DNA from: Tetracentron sinense
Lineage: Eukaryota > Streptophyta > Magnoliopsida > Trochodendrales > Trochodendraceae
DNA: 64,000 nucleotides
Assembly: GCA_015143295.1 (NCBI GenBank)
Contig: CM026565.1
Coordinates: 16,626,548 to 16,690,547, forward strand
Reading direction: 5' to 3'
Position numbers and translations under genes: made by a program
The notes under the pieces: generated by a model
Databases searched by the model: none
What the model was told of the DNA's origin: nothing
Seen by the model: only the letters and a program-made list of their open reading frames with translations
Part shown: positions 10,975 through 22,379 of the stretch, piece by piece
Position numbering within the stretch: the first letter of the stretch is position 1
Layout: each line of letters begins with the position of its first letter

Positions 10975-11215
10975 TCCAGTAGGCCAAGGTTGAAACCCGG
11001 TAGGCTTAGGCCCGGTAGGCCGAGAGGAAGTTCGGTAGACTAGGGTTGGGCCCGATAGGCCGAGGATAAGTTCAGTAGACTAGGGGTTGGCCTGGTAGGC
11101 CTAGGGGTTAAGCCCGGTAGGCCTAAGGATTCAGCCCGGTAGGCTTGATTCGTTCCGATAGGCCTAGGGTTCAGCCCGGTAGGCCTGGAATGAGGCCCGG
11201 TAGGCCCAAGTTAAA
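10975..11215. repeat. GGTAGGCC minisatellite in Tat-A LTR
   Basis: The core CCCGGTAGGCCTAGGGTT or close variants recurs about every 20-30 bases, roughly ten times. A homologous array lies at 54285-54535 in the Tat-B LTR, so it belongs to the family and is not a local accident. Confidence 0.75.
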
Positions 11216-11682
11216 AGTCCAAAGTTTGATTTATGGATTTTAAGTGTTTTCTCAAAATTTACCCAAAGTTAAATGGGCTAACCATGGTTAGTCTAGATAA
11301 CCACGGTTAGGGGCATGTGTTGAACATTTTATTGCCCTCTTGCATTTCCAAAATTTTTTGGGAATTAACCAAACTTTAATGGGCTTAACAATGCTTTAAC
11401 CGATGTTTAACTATTGTTAGGCTCATTTAACCATGGTTATGCATGGGATCCTCCCAACAACATCAAATTTTGTCAATGTAGAATATTTTGGATTTTTTGT
11501 ATTTTTTGGAATTTTTTTCAAAAAGGGTTGATAAGTTAACCATGGTTAAAGTGTGACCATGGTTGATGCCAAAGAGGGTGTGGTCAAACCTGGGCTGGAC
11601 CCCAGGGTCCAAGGTAAGTCACTTGGAGGTCCCCCATAGGGTGTGGGCCCACTGCATAGGCCCAAAAAGTCCAAATTCATAT

Positions 11683-12820
11683 TGTCGGTAATCCAATTAC
11701 CGACAGATGGGATGATTTTTTACCATTTTTAAACCCCTACAACTCGAGTTAGGCTGAGAGTTATAGGGCCTACAGCATGTTAAATTGGAGCCTGGGATCA
11801 GGGGAACCCAGTGGGCCTGGTTTGGGCCTCAGCAATTGCCTGGTGTGGGCCCTACATTGAGTCAAAGTGGCCTGTTTGGTCATCACATAAAATCACAAAT
11901 GTCGGTAATTGGATTACCGACACTAAGCACAACCCCTGGTTTTTGGCATTTTAACCCTAGTTAAGCTCAACTAGGGGTCAAGGTCCCTTCATGAAAAAGG
12001 TGGGGAAGGTCCACGAGAACAAACCCTACTTTTAGTTTGGTCCGAAAAATCCGCCAGGTGGGACCCATAGGCCCTTGAATAGAACTGCCTCAGGGTGTCG
12101 ATACTGAGATTACCAACACCCTGTGAATTTCTCTTTTTTTTTAGAAACCCCTACGGGGTTGCTACTGTGCTAGTACCAGGGGCTTCCCCATGCCATGGGG
12201 AGCCCCCTAAGACGAGAAGAGCCAAGTTATATACCCTGGGGGGGATTCCCCACACCTATGAAGGTGGGAGAGACCTCCCCATTGGGTGAGGACATGTAAA
12301 ACCGAAAGGAAAGTCCTCTGGAATGGACAAAGGGCTCTGTGCAAAATGAAAAGAAAAGGCGGTAGGGGGAAGCCCTACCCTATTGAGTCACACCAGAGGA
12401 GCTGAAGGCTGGTGGCGACGCTGCTACAGGCGGTGGGAGGTTGGTGGCACTGCTACAGGCACTGGGGAGCTACTTGGGGCTCAAAAGGGAGCCCAATAGA
12501 GGTCCTTGAGGTGACCTAAGGGCTTGAGGGAGTCTGGATTCGAGCAGGGGTTCAGGGCAAAATTTTTTACATGGGATTGAGACCAGGGGGGTACTGCCCT
12601 TTATAGGGGGACCAGGGGGACACCACTGGGATTTGTACAAAGGTAGGAGGGGTCTACAGTAAAGGGAGAGGTGTTCTGGAGGTCGGTGAGGGGTTGCAGG
12701 GCATGCCTGAGCTGCACACGGGGTGGTTGTGCTGCAAATTGAAACCAGGGTGTCAGTAATTCGATTACCAACACTCCAAGTCTTTTGAAAAAGTGGTTGT
12801 CGGCAATCCAATTGCCGACA
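11683..12820. repeat. Five dispersed 23-base hairpins in Tat-A LTR
   Basis: Units lie at 11683-11705, 11900-11922, 12096-12118, 12751-12773 and 12798-12820. The stem TGTCGGTAAT pairs with ATTACCGACA around a 3-base loop. The first two are exact reverse complements of each other. The fifth has TGTCGGCAAT with ATTGCCGACA, a paired change that keeps the stem. The third and fourth are decayed. Confidence 0.7.
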
Positions 12821-13150
12821 CTACTGGATCTTGCCCATTGGGCTTTGCCCAGGCCTGCACGCCTACTGTTGGGGTTCTTTTTGAATTTTTATGGGCCTGG
12901 GCTTGGGCCCAGGCCGAGACTTAAGGTTTTATGGGTTTTTAGGCTTTAGGGCTCAAGCCCTAAGGGCTTGAGGCCTAAACTAGGGCTTGGACTTGGCTAG
13001 CGCTAGGCTGGGGTTAGGGATAGGGCTAGGCTAGGCTAGGGTTTACCTAGGGTCAAGTTTAACTGGGTTTCAGTTAGGGATTAGGGATTAACTATGATTA
13101 AGTGACCTAACCATAGTTAACAAGGGGGGCATAAAAATTGGGTATTTACA

Positions 13151-13386
13151 GGTATAAGGAACCGGAAAGTTATATCTGCCTGTGATAATCTAATCACATA
13201 ACTTTCCTACAATATATCCTATGGACCTTTATCGATATCTCATATCGTATCGATCATCTCATGATCATGGTCAATTACCCATAATGAATACACAATAGAT
13301 TAAGAAGAAGTCTTATTTAATCAAATTAATAAGAATCTAACAATCTAAATGACTTTTCTGGGCATCATGTCTAACAATCTCCCAAT
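13151..13386 (-). repeat. Copia2 3' LTR, first ~236 bases
   Basis: This matches 32859-33086 base for base apart from a few changes. It starts, on the minus strand, TGTTAGACATGATGCCCAG directly after a purine-rich stretch (GGGCAATTGGGAGA). The remainder of this LTR is absent; Tat-A ends exactly where it stops. Confidence 0.85.
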
Positions 13387-13823
13387 TGCCCTAAAAGCCA
13401 TTGTGCCATATATTTCAATCTCATACTATCTTAGTGTGTTACAAATACTTTATCTGATAAAGCCTTGGTTATCGGGTCAGCAACATTAAGTTGAGACCTA
13501 ATCTTTGTAATAATTATGTCTTGCTTCTCAATAATCTCATTAATGAGAAGATACTTCCTTTGTGTGAAAAGTAAGCACATAATCCCTAGTCCTTTTCAGG
13601 TACTTCATAATGTGCTTCACAGCTGTCCAATGATTAACACCTGGATTGCTTTGGAACCTACTAACAACTCCCACTGCATGATAGATATCCAGTCTAGTAC
13701 ATAACATGGCATATATGAGGCTCCCAACTGCCAAAGCATAAGGGTACCTCTTCATCTGCTCGATCTCATCAGCTAATGTAGGGGCCATCTTTTTAGACAA
13801 AGTGACAACATGTCTAAAAGGAA
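13387..13823 (-). pseudogene. Copia2 RT end / RNase H fragment (fossil)
   Basis: Minus-strand translation gives a stretch containing VTLSKKMAPTLADEIEQM, then SLIYAMLCTRLDIYHAVGVV and NHWTAVKHIMKYLKRT, the typical joint between copia RT and RNase H. It abuts the left edge of E2. The neighbouring copia RT on the far side of E2 (23073 onward) is not continuous with it. Confidence 0.85.
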
Positions 13824-14662
13824 AGAGAGGAGAAGGGGATTTGCAACTAGGGTTTTCCATTGGAGAAGAAATCAAAGGGGTGAAGACCCTAGATCGTCCC
13901 CAAGCACGTTTTCTTCAAGATTTCAACTCAAGCTCGTGTGGGGTTCCCTTCTCAAGCTAGAGCAGCACTCTCTACGGTATTTTCAAGAGGGTTTCCTACC
14001 CAATCAAGTATAGTTTGAGTAAGGGCTTTCTTCTTCCAAGTTGGAGTTTAAATCAAGGTCTACACCAAGATCAAGCTTCGATTCAAGGTTAGTACACTCT
14101 ACTAACTTTCTTTAGCAATAATCTAGTTTTTCCCTTTGACATTATGATGTTGGTCTTGTATCTTCCCTTACTTGAAATGTGCTATACTTCCTAAACCTAA
14201 ACAAGATAAATGTCAATGTGGGGTTGTATGTATGAATGGTGGATGTAGAGGCGATTGGATGCCGTTGGACGTGGTGAAATGTGGGTATGGAAAATGGTGG
14301 AAGGGCACTCTATGAATAATGAACATACTTGGATGTTGTGTTGAAAATTTATGCGCTAAAAAGGGGAAATAAAACTACTAAAATGTTGCACACCGGATGT
14401 TTGATAATATGCCTAAACCAAGAATAAATGAAATTGATAAAGGAAATGGATGTAAGCTTTAAGTAATTATTCTTGTAAATGATGACTTGACCAAATGCCA
14501 TGTTGATCACCTAAATGCTTACATGCTATACTATGAATTGAAATATGAGGCGATATCCCTCTTGTTACACGTGTCCCCATGATTGTCACTATTGGCACGC
14601 ACACGAGTACACATGCATGCATGAAACCGGGTTTTCCAAGATTGTATTTGTACATGATGAAT

Positions 14663-14930
14663 CAAGAACATGACAAGGAGGTTGATAGCCCAAGGAAGGG
14701 TGCTAGCCTCTGGCTCACAAGAGAAATGGAACAAGAACATGACAAGGAGGTTGGTAGCCCAAGGAAGGGTGCTAGCCTCTGGCTCACAAGTGAAATGGAA
14801 CAAGAACATGACAAGGAGGTTGGTAGCCCAAGGAAGGGTGCTAGCCTCTGGCTCACAAGAGAAATAGAACAAGAACATGACAAGGAGGTTGGTAGCCCAA
14901 GGAAGGGTGCTAGCCTCTGGCTCACAAGTA
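14663..14930 (+). repeat. 69-base tandem repeat, 4 units (5' LTR of E2)
   Basis: Units start at 14663, 14732, 14801 and 14870, the last being shorter. Because 69 is a multiple of three, long open frames appear on both strands in several phases; these are not taken as genes. The same array lies at 22112-22379 in the 3' LTR. It sits inside the intron-like stretch between the donor-like and acceptor-like sites. Confidence 0.9.
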
Positions 14931-15203
14931 TACAAGTCAAGAACAAATCAAGACATGAAATACAAGACAAGACATGACACACATACATGATTTGACCGAG
15001 ACACGAAAAAGGTTTCCGAGACATGAGTTTTACCGAGGTTTTTGCATTCATACACGCACGTCAAGATATGGCTATGTATCGTATGCTTTCACTATTGCTT
15101 TAAATTAATATCTTGTATTTCTCACTGTTGTTATGCTTTCGCTATTGTTATGGTTAGCTAGTAGTTTGTACTCGCTGAGTATTCCATGCTCAGCCGTACT
15201 TTT

Positions 15204-15344
15204 ATGTCGGCAGGTACTGTGGATGTCCTCGACCCCGAGGCTTGGGTCGAGGAGGAGTATGTAGAGGAGAGGGAGCCACCTATCCCATGGCAGTCTCTGG
15301 AGGATGGGGACTTGGATGTGTGGCCATACCTCGACCACTGTTGA
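15204..15344 (+). CDS. MSAG small frame in E2 5' LTR (46 codons)
   Basis: ATG at 15204 opens a 46-codon frame: MSAGTVDVLDPEAWVEEEY, then an acidic Pro-rich part and the end WPYLDHC. It lies 10 bases after the CTGAG hairpin. The same frame type is in the E3 LTRs (39 codons) and at 33571 (55 codons); E1 has the core. The product is acidic and has no signal peptide or membrane segment. The ATG overlaps a TCGGCAG|GT acceptor-like site, so translation of the unspliced RNA and use as a spliced exon are alternatives. I recognise no known family. Confidence 0.45.
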   Translation: MSAGTVDVLDPEAWVEEEYVEEREPPIPWQSLEDGDLDVWPYLDHC

Positions 15345-15627
15345 GAGGAGAGGGTTAGAGAGTTCCTTTTGTATTTTGATAGGTGGGCATGTCCACCTTT
15401 ACTTTGATTGTATTTGGTATATGTTAACTTGGAATACTATTTGGAGTTATAGAAGAAAAGAAAAAGTTGGCTTATGCTTCCGTACTTATGTTTAGTTTCC
15501 GCGCTCTGATTATCATTGTATTATATTATGTTTAGCCTCTTGCATTACAGGATGGTTTGACAGGTACACGTAGTCACCTCTAAAGTATCCCTTAACTCCT
15601 AGGGGGTATTTTGGGGCGTGACAGAGT

Positions 15628-15646
15628 TGGTATCAGAGCTCTAGGC
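15628..15646 (+). promoter_or_regulatory. E2 primer binding site
   Basis: TGGTATCAGAGCTCTAGGC begins four bases after the LTR end. TGGTATCAGAGC is the usual initiator-Met-tRNA type site of plant LTR elements. Confidence 0.9.
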
Positions 15647-15950
15647 ATTAGAGTCCCTAGGGTCACTTAGATGATTGAACAAGGTATTAGAATCACCTTA
15701 GAGAGTTGTATTCCAAGTATAGACTAACAAGTTAGTCTTAGTCAAAATGGGTTGAACTTCAACCGAACATAGAGTCCTACGCTAGGAACACGGATTGTAT
15801 GTTATGCTATTGTGTTATATACCATGTGTACATTATTGGTGTTGTACTTATTAAATGTGCTTGATGAATATGTATTGAGTGAATTGCGAAATTGTACTAA
15901 ATGCGTATCCAAGTTAGACTCATGTTGTATTGTCGTTCTCAGGAGAAATC

Positions 15951-17136
15951 ATGAGACGCAATACCCGGGGTCGCGGGTACAACACGAGGGGTAATGGAGG
16001 TGATGCTCCATCGGGTGATGATCAACCCGACTTTGCCCAAGCATTTACATCCATAGCCGAGACTTTGGCTATGTTGGCGGCAAGGCAACCGGCCACTCCG
16101 CCTAATGCGGCACTTATACCGGCTCCTCCTAACCGAGCCCAAGCCCGGATAGAAGCTTTCCGGAGGATGAGGCCTCCAACTTTTTGTGGAAGCATTGATC
16201 CACTTGTCGTCGAGGGTTGGATTCGGCAAATTGAGAAGATATTCTCGGAATTGGCACCTACAGAAGTAGAGAGGGTCACATGGGCTGCCTTTATGCTTGA
16301 AGGCGAGGCCGACCATTGGTGGAAGTCGGCACTTCGGACCCCCAGAGTTGACCCGGCAAGGCCAAGAATGGACATGGGGAGAATTCTTGGACGTTTTCTA
16401 CAAGAAATACTTTCTGGTTGGGATGAAAGAAAAGAAAGAAATTGAATTTATTACCTTGGAGCAAGGTAATATGTCTGTAGCGGCTTACGAAGCCAAGTTC
16501 TCAGAGCTATCTCGATTTGCTCCACACATGATAGCCACCGAGGCTATGAAGGCCCGGAAATTCGAGAGGGGGTTGAAGGCCTACCTCAAGGATCGTGTCT
16601 CAATGTTCCGACATGAGACATATTCAGAAGTTGTGGACAAGGCATTGTTGGCCGAGTCCAACTCCGAAGAGTTCTTTAAGAGAAGAGGAATGGAGAAAGG
16701 ACAGTCTAGTAGTTCAGGGGAGAAGAGAGCTAGGACTATGTCTTATCAGTCCGCAGGGCCGGCTCAGTCATAGAGGATGTACTCGGCACCACAGGCTCCC
16801 CGCCCTTTTGCTCCACCGGCTTTTCGCCCGGCTACCTCGTATGCTCCTCGCCCCGCAGTGACTCAGGCTACGGGTTATACTCCTCCCACTTATTCCCATG
16901 ATGTCTGCACCCTTTGTGGAAGGAGGCATCCAGTAGGGGAATGTCGGAAGGCTACAGGAGGATGTTTTCATTGTGGCGACCAGGGCCACATGATTCGGGA
17001 TTGTCCCCGACGTCGATTGCCAGCTCAGTCTTCGGGGAGCAAGCCCCCGATTCTGCAGACATCTCAGCCTAGCTCTTCTCAGGCTTCGAGGGCCTCACAG
17101 TCTACCCGGCCTCCTCGCCCAGCCACTCAGGGCTGA
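15951..17136 (+). pseudogene. E2 gag (fossil)
   Basis: The start MRRNTRGRGYNTRG is shared with E3 gag (MRRNTRGRGPHTRA). A retrotransposon-gag core follows (IEAFRRMRPPTFCGS, WAAFMLEGEADHWW; about 16150-16320), then the helical part to about 16700, a Pro/Ala-rich linker, and a CCHC knuckle CFHCGDQGHMIRDC at about 16963-17004 with an extra Cys/His pair ahead of it (CTLCGRRHPVGEC). It forms the particle shell and packages RNA. It is broken about twice. After 17136 comes a roughly 200-base AT-rich spacer with a 13-base A run. Confidence 0.88.
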
Positions 17137-17339
17137 GTCTTCGCCTTATCGGAGAGAGACGCACGTGCATCCGACGATGTCGTGCAAGGTACGCAAAAAA
17201 AAAAAAAATTCTAGAGTCTAAGTTGTGTGAATTTCTATGGTTTATTATGTGATTATTTATACTAAGGGTTACCTATGCATGATACTTGTTGTTGTTTGAA
17301 ATCTACTAATAGTAGCTACTTAATCGCACAGGCGCTTTA

Positions 17340-20300
17340 TTAGTGAACGAGTGTCTCGCCCGAGTGTTGATCGACACAGGATCCACTCACTCCTTTGTGT
17401 CACCTAGTTTTGCGAAGGGATTTTTGACTGAGGCTATTCCGTTAGAGCGGGAGTTGACCATTGCAACTCCACTCGGTAAGTCAGTTGACACGAACAAGAT
17501 ATTCAGAGATTGCGTGGTTCAAGTAGGGGAGAATGAACTAGTGGCCGATCTTATCATTTTGGATTTCCAAGATTTAGACTTTGACGTCATTCTTGGTATG
17601 GATTGGTTGGCAAACCATCACGGGCATGTTGTGTGTTTTGAAAAGATGGTGAATTTCAAGCCGGAAGGGGGTAAGCCTTTTCACTTCCGAGGATTAAGAG
17701 AGAGGGACATTGCTCGCCTCATAGCCTTGAGTATAGCACACCCAGAAGCACAAAACTCATCGGCTATTCCAGTTGTGAGTGAGTTCTTAGATGTGTTCCC
17801 GGAAGAACTTCCCGGGTTACCTCCGAATCGGGAGATTGAGTTCGCTATAGAGCTTACTCCGGGCACCGCTCCGATTTCAAGAGCCCCATATAGAATGGCC
17901 CCGATAGAGCTTGAAGAATTGAAGAAGCAAATTGAGGAGTTACAACAACTTGGTTTCATCCAACCAAGTGTCTCACCGTGGGGAGCTCCGGTTCTCTTTG
18001 TGAAGAAGAAGGACGGGTCTATGAGGATGTGTATAGACTACCGTCAGTTGAACAAGGTAACTATCAAAAATCGTTATCCCTTGCCAAGGATAGACGACTT
18101 GTTTGACCAACTGAAGGGAGCGAGATTCTTCTCCAAAATTGATCTTAGATCGGGGTATCATCAATTAAGGATCAAGGCGGAAGATGTTCCGAAGACGGCT
18201 TTCAGGACTCGGTATGGGCATTACGAGTTCCTTGTCATGCCTTTTGGGCTGACGAATGCACCGGCGGCATTCATGGATTTGATGAACCGGGTGTTCCGAT
18301 CATACTTGGATCGATGCGTGATTGTATTCATCGACGACATTTTGGTGTATTCCCAGACACGGGAAGATCACGCACGAGACCTCCGCCTTGCTCTGGAGAT
18401 GTTGAGAGAGCATAGGCTATATGCCAAATTGAGTAAGTGCGAGTTCTGGTTAGAGAAGGTCGCATTTCTTGGACACGTGGTGTCGGCCGAGGGCATTTCT
18501 GTAGATCCAACCAAGGTTGAGGCAGTCATGAGTTGGGAGAGGCCCAAAAGCGTCACGGAGATACGTAGTTTCCTCGGATTGGCAGGCTACTACCGGAGAT
18601 GGGATTCTCTAGTTTGGCTGCACCTCTCACCTACTTGATAAGGAAAAGTGCAAAGTTCAGTTGGAGTGACCGATGTGAAGTAAGTTTCCAAGAGTTGAAG
18701 AAACGCCTCACCACAGCCCCTGTCCTTATTGTGCCATCTGGACCTTTTGGGTATGAGGTGTATAGTGATACCTCGCATGTTGGACTCGGGTGTGTCCTAA
18801 TACAACACAAGAAGGTCATTGCCTATGCATCAAGGCAGTTGAAAGAGCATGAAAAGAACTACCCCACTCACGACTTGGAGCTTGCGGCGGTCGTGTTTGC
18901 ACTTAAAATTTGGCGACATTATCTGTACGGGGTGGAGTTCTATGTGTACACAGACCACAAGAGCCTCAAGTATCTCTTTTCCCAAAAAGAGCTAAACTTA
19001 CGACAACGGCGTTGGATTGAGTTCTTAAAGGACTACGAGTGCACTATCCAATATCACCCGGGAAAAGCAAATGTGGTGGCAAACGCTCTGAGTAGGAAAC
19101 CATCGGGGTTGTTGGCTCACATGTTGGTGCGGGAATGGAGGCTGTTAGACGATTTGGCAAATCTAGACATCAGTGTGAATGATTCTGTCCGCAGCCCTGT
19201 TTTGGCAAATGTTACGGTTCGGTCGTACCTTATAGATTTGATCCAGGAGTATCAAGCCACAGACACTGACTTGTTGGCTTTCCGGGATAAGGAAGTGGCC
19301 AAGGGTAGTACGGACTTCTCTCTCACTAGTCGAGGTGCTATTACATTCAAGGGAAGGCTTTGTGTCCCAGCCAATGCAGACCTTCGGAGAGAGATTATGG
19401 ACGAAGCTCACCGGTCTAAGTATACAGTGCATCCCGGGGGGACAAAGATGTATCGGAACCTCAAGAGTCACTTTTGGTGGCGAAACATGAGGAGGGAGGT
19501 TGCGGAGTATGTGGCACGGTGTTTGGTGTTCCAACAGGTGAAAGCGGAGCATTTGAGACCGGTGGGTCTTTTGCAGTCTCTCCCTATTCCCGAGTGGAAA
19601 TGGGAACATATCTCTATGGACTTCATCGTGGGATTGCCGAAGACGGTCAAGAAGACCGATGCTATATGGGTAGTTATTGATAGACTCACGAAGTCCGCTC
19701 ATTTCTTACCGTACCGGACTACATTCAACTCCAATCAGTTAGCGGAGCTATACATCAAAGAAATAGTCCGATTGCATGGGGTGCCAGTGAGTATTGTGTC
19801 GGATAGAGACCCAAGATTCACATCCAGGTTTTGGAAAAGTTTTCAAGGTGCAATGGGCTCCCGGTTAGACTTTAGCACAGCTTTCCACCCACAGACCGAC
19901 GGGCAAACAGAGAGGGTGAATCAAGTGATAGAAGACATGCTCCGAGCTTGTATGTTGGATTTTAAAGGAAGTTGGGAGGATCACCTACCTTTGGTGGAAT
20001 TCGCTTACAATAACAGTTATCAAGCAAGCATACAAATGGCACCTTTCGAAGCCTTATACGGAAGAAGTTGTAGGTCCCCCTTGTATTGGGATGAAGTTGG
20101 AGAAAGAAAGATTTTGGGGCCCGAGTTGATTGAACGAACCGCGGATAGGTTCAAGCTTATACGGGAGAGGTTGAAGACCGCACAGGACAGACAGAAAAGC
20201 TATGCCGACAACCGAAGGAGGGATCTTGAATTCCGAGTCGGTGATTTTGTGTTTGTAAGGATTTCACCGACCAAAGGTGTTATGCGATTCGGGAAGAGTG

Positions 20301-20656
20301 GCAAGCTTAGCCCGAGATATGTGGGTCCGTTCGAGATCATTACTCGAGTCGGTAAAGTTGCTTACCGTGTTGCTTTGCCCGCTCACATGGCGGCGGTCCA
20401 CAACGTGTTTCATATCTCCCAGCTTCGGAAGTACATCCCGGATCCTTCTCACATCATCGAGCTTGATCCGGTTGAGATTCGAGAGGATCTCACTTTGGTT
20501 GAGAAGCGGGTTCATATTTTGGATCGAAGAGACCAAGTGCTTCGCAACAAGACTATACCGCTAGTTCTAGTGCAATGGCAACATCACGCGAGAGAAGAAG
20601 CCACGTGGGAGCGTGAAGCCGAAGTCAAAGCAAAGTATCCTGAGTTGTTTGAATAG
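17340..20656 (+). pseudogene. E2 pol: protease, RT, RNase H, integrase, chromodomain (fossil)
   Basis: Domains in order: aspartic protease ([15 protein letters not shown], about 17361-17405); RT ([20 protein letters not shown] about 17995, FIDDILVY about 18326); RNase H (TDHKSLKYL, about 18950-18975); integrase zinc-binding and core (HPGGTKMY about 19430, [13 protein letters not shown] about 19887); and the chromodomain end ([20 protein letters not shown], about 20565-20630). Lengths match the Tekay/Del type. The frame is nearly whole, with about one break. It lies 91 bases ahead of the 3' LTR. Confidence 0.92.
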
Positions 20657-20735
20657 GTTGTGTATATGGCGTGTGATTTTGCTTTGGTTTTGTACATGTA
20701 TGTATCGTCCAAATTTCGGGGATGAAATTTTTGTA

Positions 20736-20747
20736 TGGTGGGGAGAA
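20736..20747 (+). promoter_or_regulatory. E2 polypurine tract
   Basis: TGGTGGGGAGAA directly precedes the TGTAGC start of the 3' LTR, as in E1. Confidence 0.85.
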
Positions 20748-20959
20748 TGTAGCTCCCCGGACTTTTTCATCTTTAATGAATGGCACTTTCATAGCTAATT
20801 GGCCGTTTTCGTAGTCTAATTAATAAATAAGGGAGAAATTGGAAATTCCGAAATGTCAGAAATGTGCGTTTTCGAAAGACGAACCTAACGCAAGTTGAAT
20901 CGTCAAAATCCAACGAGCGAGTCAAAAGATATGGTCAAAACAGTCCAGACATACAGAGC

Positions 20960-21144
20960 ACCGATCGCTCGGTCCAGTCAGCGATCGATCGGTCCATAAC
21001 CGATCGATCGGTAGCTATCGCACGGTCAGAAATTTTGTATGAGGAAATTTTCCAGAGAGTGAGTTTTTGACCGGTCGATCGGTCATAAACACCGATCGAT
21101 CGGTAGGCAACCGATCGATCGGTCATAACCACCGATCGCTCGGT
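20960..21144 (+). promoter_or_regulatory. Phased palindrome array in E2 U3 (3+4 units)
   Basis: Units start at 20960, 20980, 20999, then 21070, 21091, 21110 and 21131, most reading ACCGATCGATCGGT or one change from it. Number, grouping and spacing equal those of E1 (first-to-fourth distance 110 against 111). The gap holds TATGAGGAAATTTTCCAGAG. Confidence 0.75.
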
Positions 21145-22111
21145 CTTCGTGCTTTTTCAGAATTTTCATTAAGGGCTTTTTCGTCTTTTGGGGTTTAAAC
21201 CCTTAACCATAAGGGCTTGCCCGAGCCTTTAGGGCTTCATTCACAGCACTTAAGGGATTTTGAGAGAGAGAGAGAGAGGAGAAGGGGATTTGCAACTAGG
21301 GTTTTCCATTGGAGAAGAAATCAAAGGGGTGAAGACCCTAGATCGTCCCCAAGCACGTTTTCTTCAAGATTTCAACTCAAGCTCGTGTGGGGTTCCCTTC
21401 TCAAGCTAGAGCAGCACTCTCTACGGTATTTTCAAGAGGGTTTCCTACCCAATCAAGTATAGTTTGAGTAAGGGCTTTCTTCTTCCAAGTTGGAGTTTAA
21501 ATCAAGGTCTACACCAAGATCAAGCTTCGATTCAAGGTTAGTACACTCTACTAACTTTCTTTAGCAATAATCTAGTTTTTCCCTTTGACATTATGATGTT
21601 GGTCTTGTATCTTCCCTTACTTGAAATGTGCTATACTTCCTAAACCTAAACAAGATAAATGTCAATGTGGGGTTGTATGTATGAATGGTGGATGTAGAGG
21701 CGATTGGATGCCGTTGGACGTGGTGAAATGTGGGTATGGAAAATGGTGGAAGGGCACTCTATGAATAATGAACATACTTGGATGTTGTGTTGAAAATTTA
21801 TGCGCTAAAAAGGGGAAATAAAACTACTAAAATGTTGCACACCGGATGTTTGATAATATGCCTAAACCAAGAATAAATGAAATTGATAAAGGAAATGGAT
21901 GTAAGCTTTAAGTAATTATTCTTGTAAATGATGACTTGACCAAATGCCATGTTGATCACCTAAATGCTTACATGCTATACTATGAATTGAAATATGAGGC
22001 GATATCCCTCTTGTTACACGTGTCCCCATGATTGTCACTATTGGCACGCACACGAGTACACATGCATGCATGAAACCGGGTTTTCCAAGATTGTATTTGT
22101 ACATGATGAAT

Positions 22112-22379
22112 CAAGAACATGACAAGGAGGTTGATAGCCCAAGGAAGGGTGCTAGCCTCTGGCTCACAAGAGAAATGGAACAAGAACATGACAAGGAGGT
22201 TGGTAGCCCAAGGAAGGGTGCTAGCCTCTGGCTCACAAGTGAAATGGAACAAGAACATGACAAGGAGGTTGGTAGCCCAAGGAAGGGTGCTAGCCTCTGG
22301 CTCACAAGAGAAATAGAACAAGAACATGACAAGGAGGTTGGTAGCCCAAGGAAGGGTGCTAGCCTCTGGCTCACAAGTA
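22112..22379 (+). repeat. 69-base tandem repeat (3' LTR of E2)
   Basis: Second copy of the four-unit array, with units starting at 22112, 22181, 22250 and 22319. It appears identical to 14663-14930, so the array has not changed in length since insertion. Confidence 0.9.

Larger units (their letters stand above)
7779..13150 (-). mobile_element. Tat-A: Tat/Ogre-like Ty3 element, cut-off 5' part
   Basis: Read on the minus strand, the element starts at 13150 with a 2.67 kb LTR (TGTAAATACCC). It continues through a primer binding site matching plant tRNA-Arg (TGGCGACTCTATTGGGGA, the kind Ogre/Tat elements use), an untranslated leader, and a decayed frame resembling the plant-mobile-domain-like DUF7745. 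It stops at about 7779 against Copia1. The same layout recurs in Tat-B. The flanks are two copia elements in opposite orientation, so no target duplication can be read. Coding parts are heavily broken. Confidence 0.8.
10482..13150 (-). repeat. Tat-A 5' LTR (about 2.67 kb)
   Basis: On the minus strand the LTR runs from TGTAAATACCCAATTTTT (13150) to CCTTGTTCACA (10482). It contains five 23-base hairpins (11683-12820), repeated TTAACCATGGTTAA-type palindromes, a GGTAGGCC minisatellite (10975-11215) and a two-stem structure near the PBS (10814-10852). Both Tat copies end at an identical TTACA edge, which supports 13150 as the true end. Several open frames of 60-110 codons here match nothing and are taken as chance. 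Confidence 0.8.
13824..15623 (+). repeat. E2 5' LTR (partial, 1.8 kb)
   Basis: It matches 21273-23072 almost perfectly (offset 7449) and ends GGGGCGTGACA just before the PBS. It carries the leader, a donor-like CAAG|GTTAGT at 14087, the 69-base tandem repeat, the hairpin (15175-15193) and the MSAG frame. The U3 palindrome array of the right LTR is not represented here. Confidence 0.92.

Noticed and set aside
14531-14977. Overlapping frames of 129-134 codons on both strands
   Set aside because: They result from a 69-base tandem repeat and recur in the other LTR (21980-22426).
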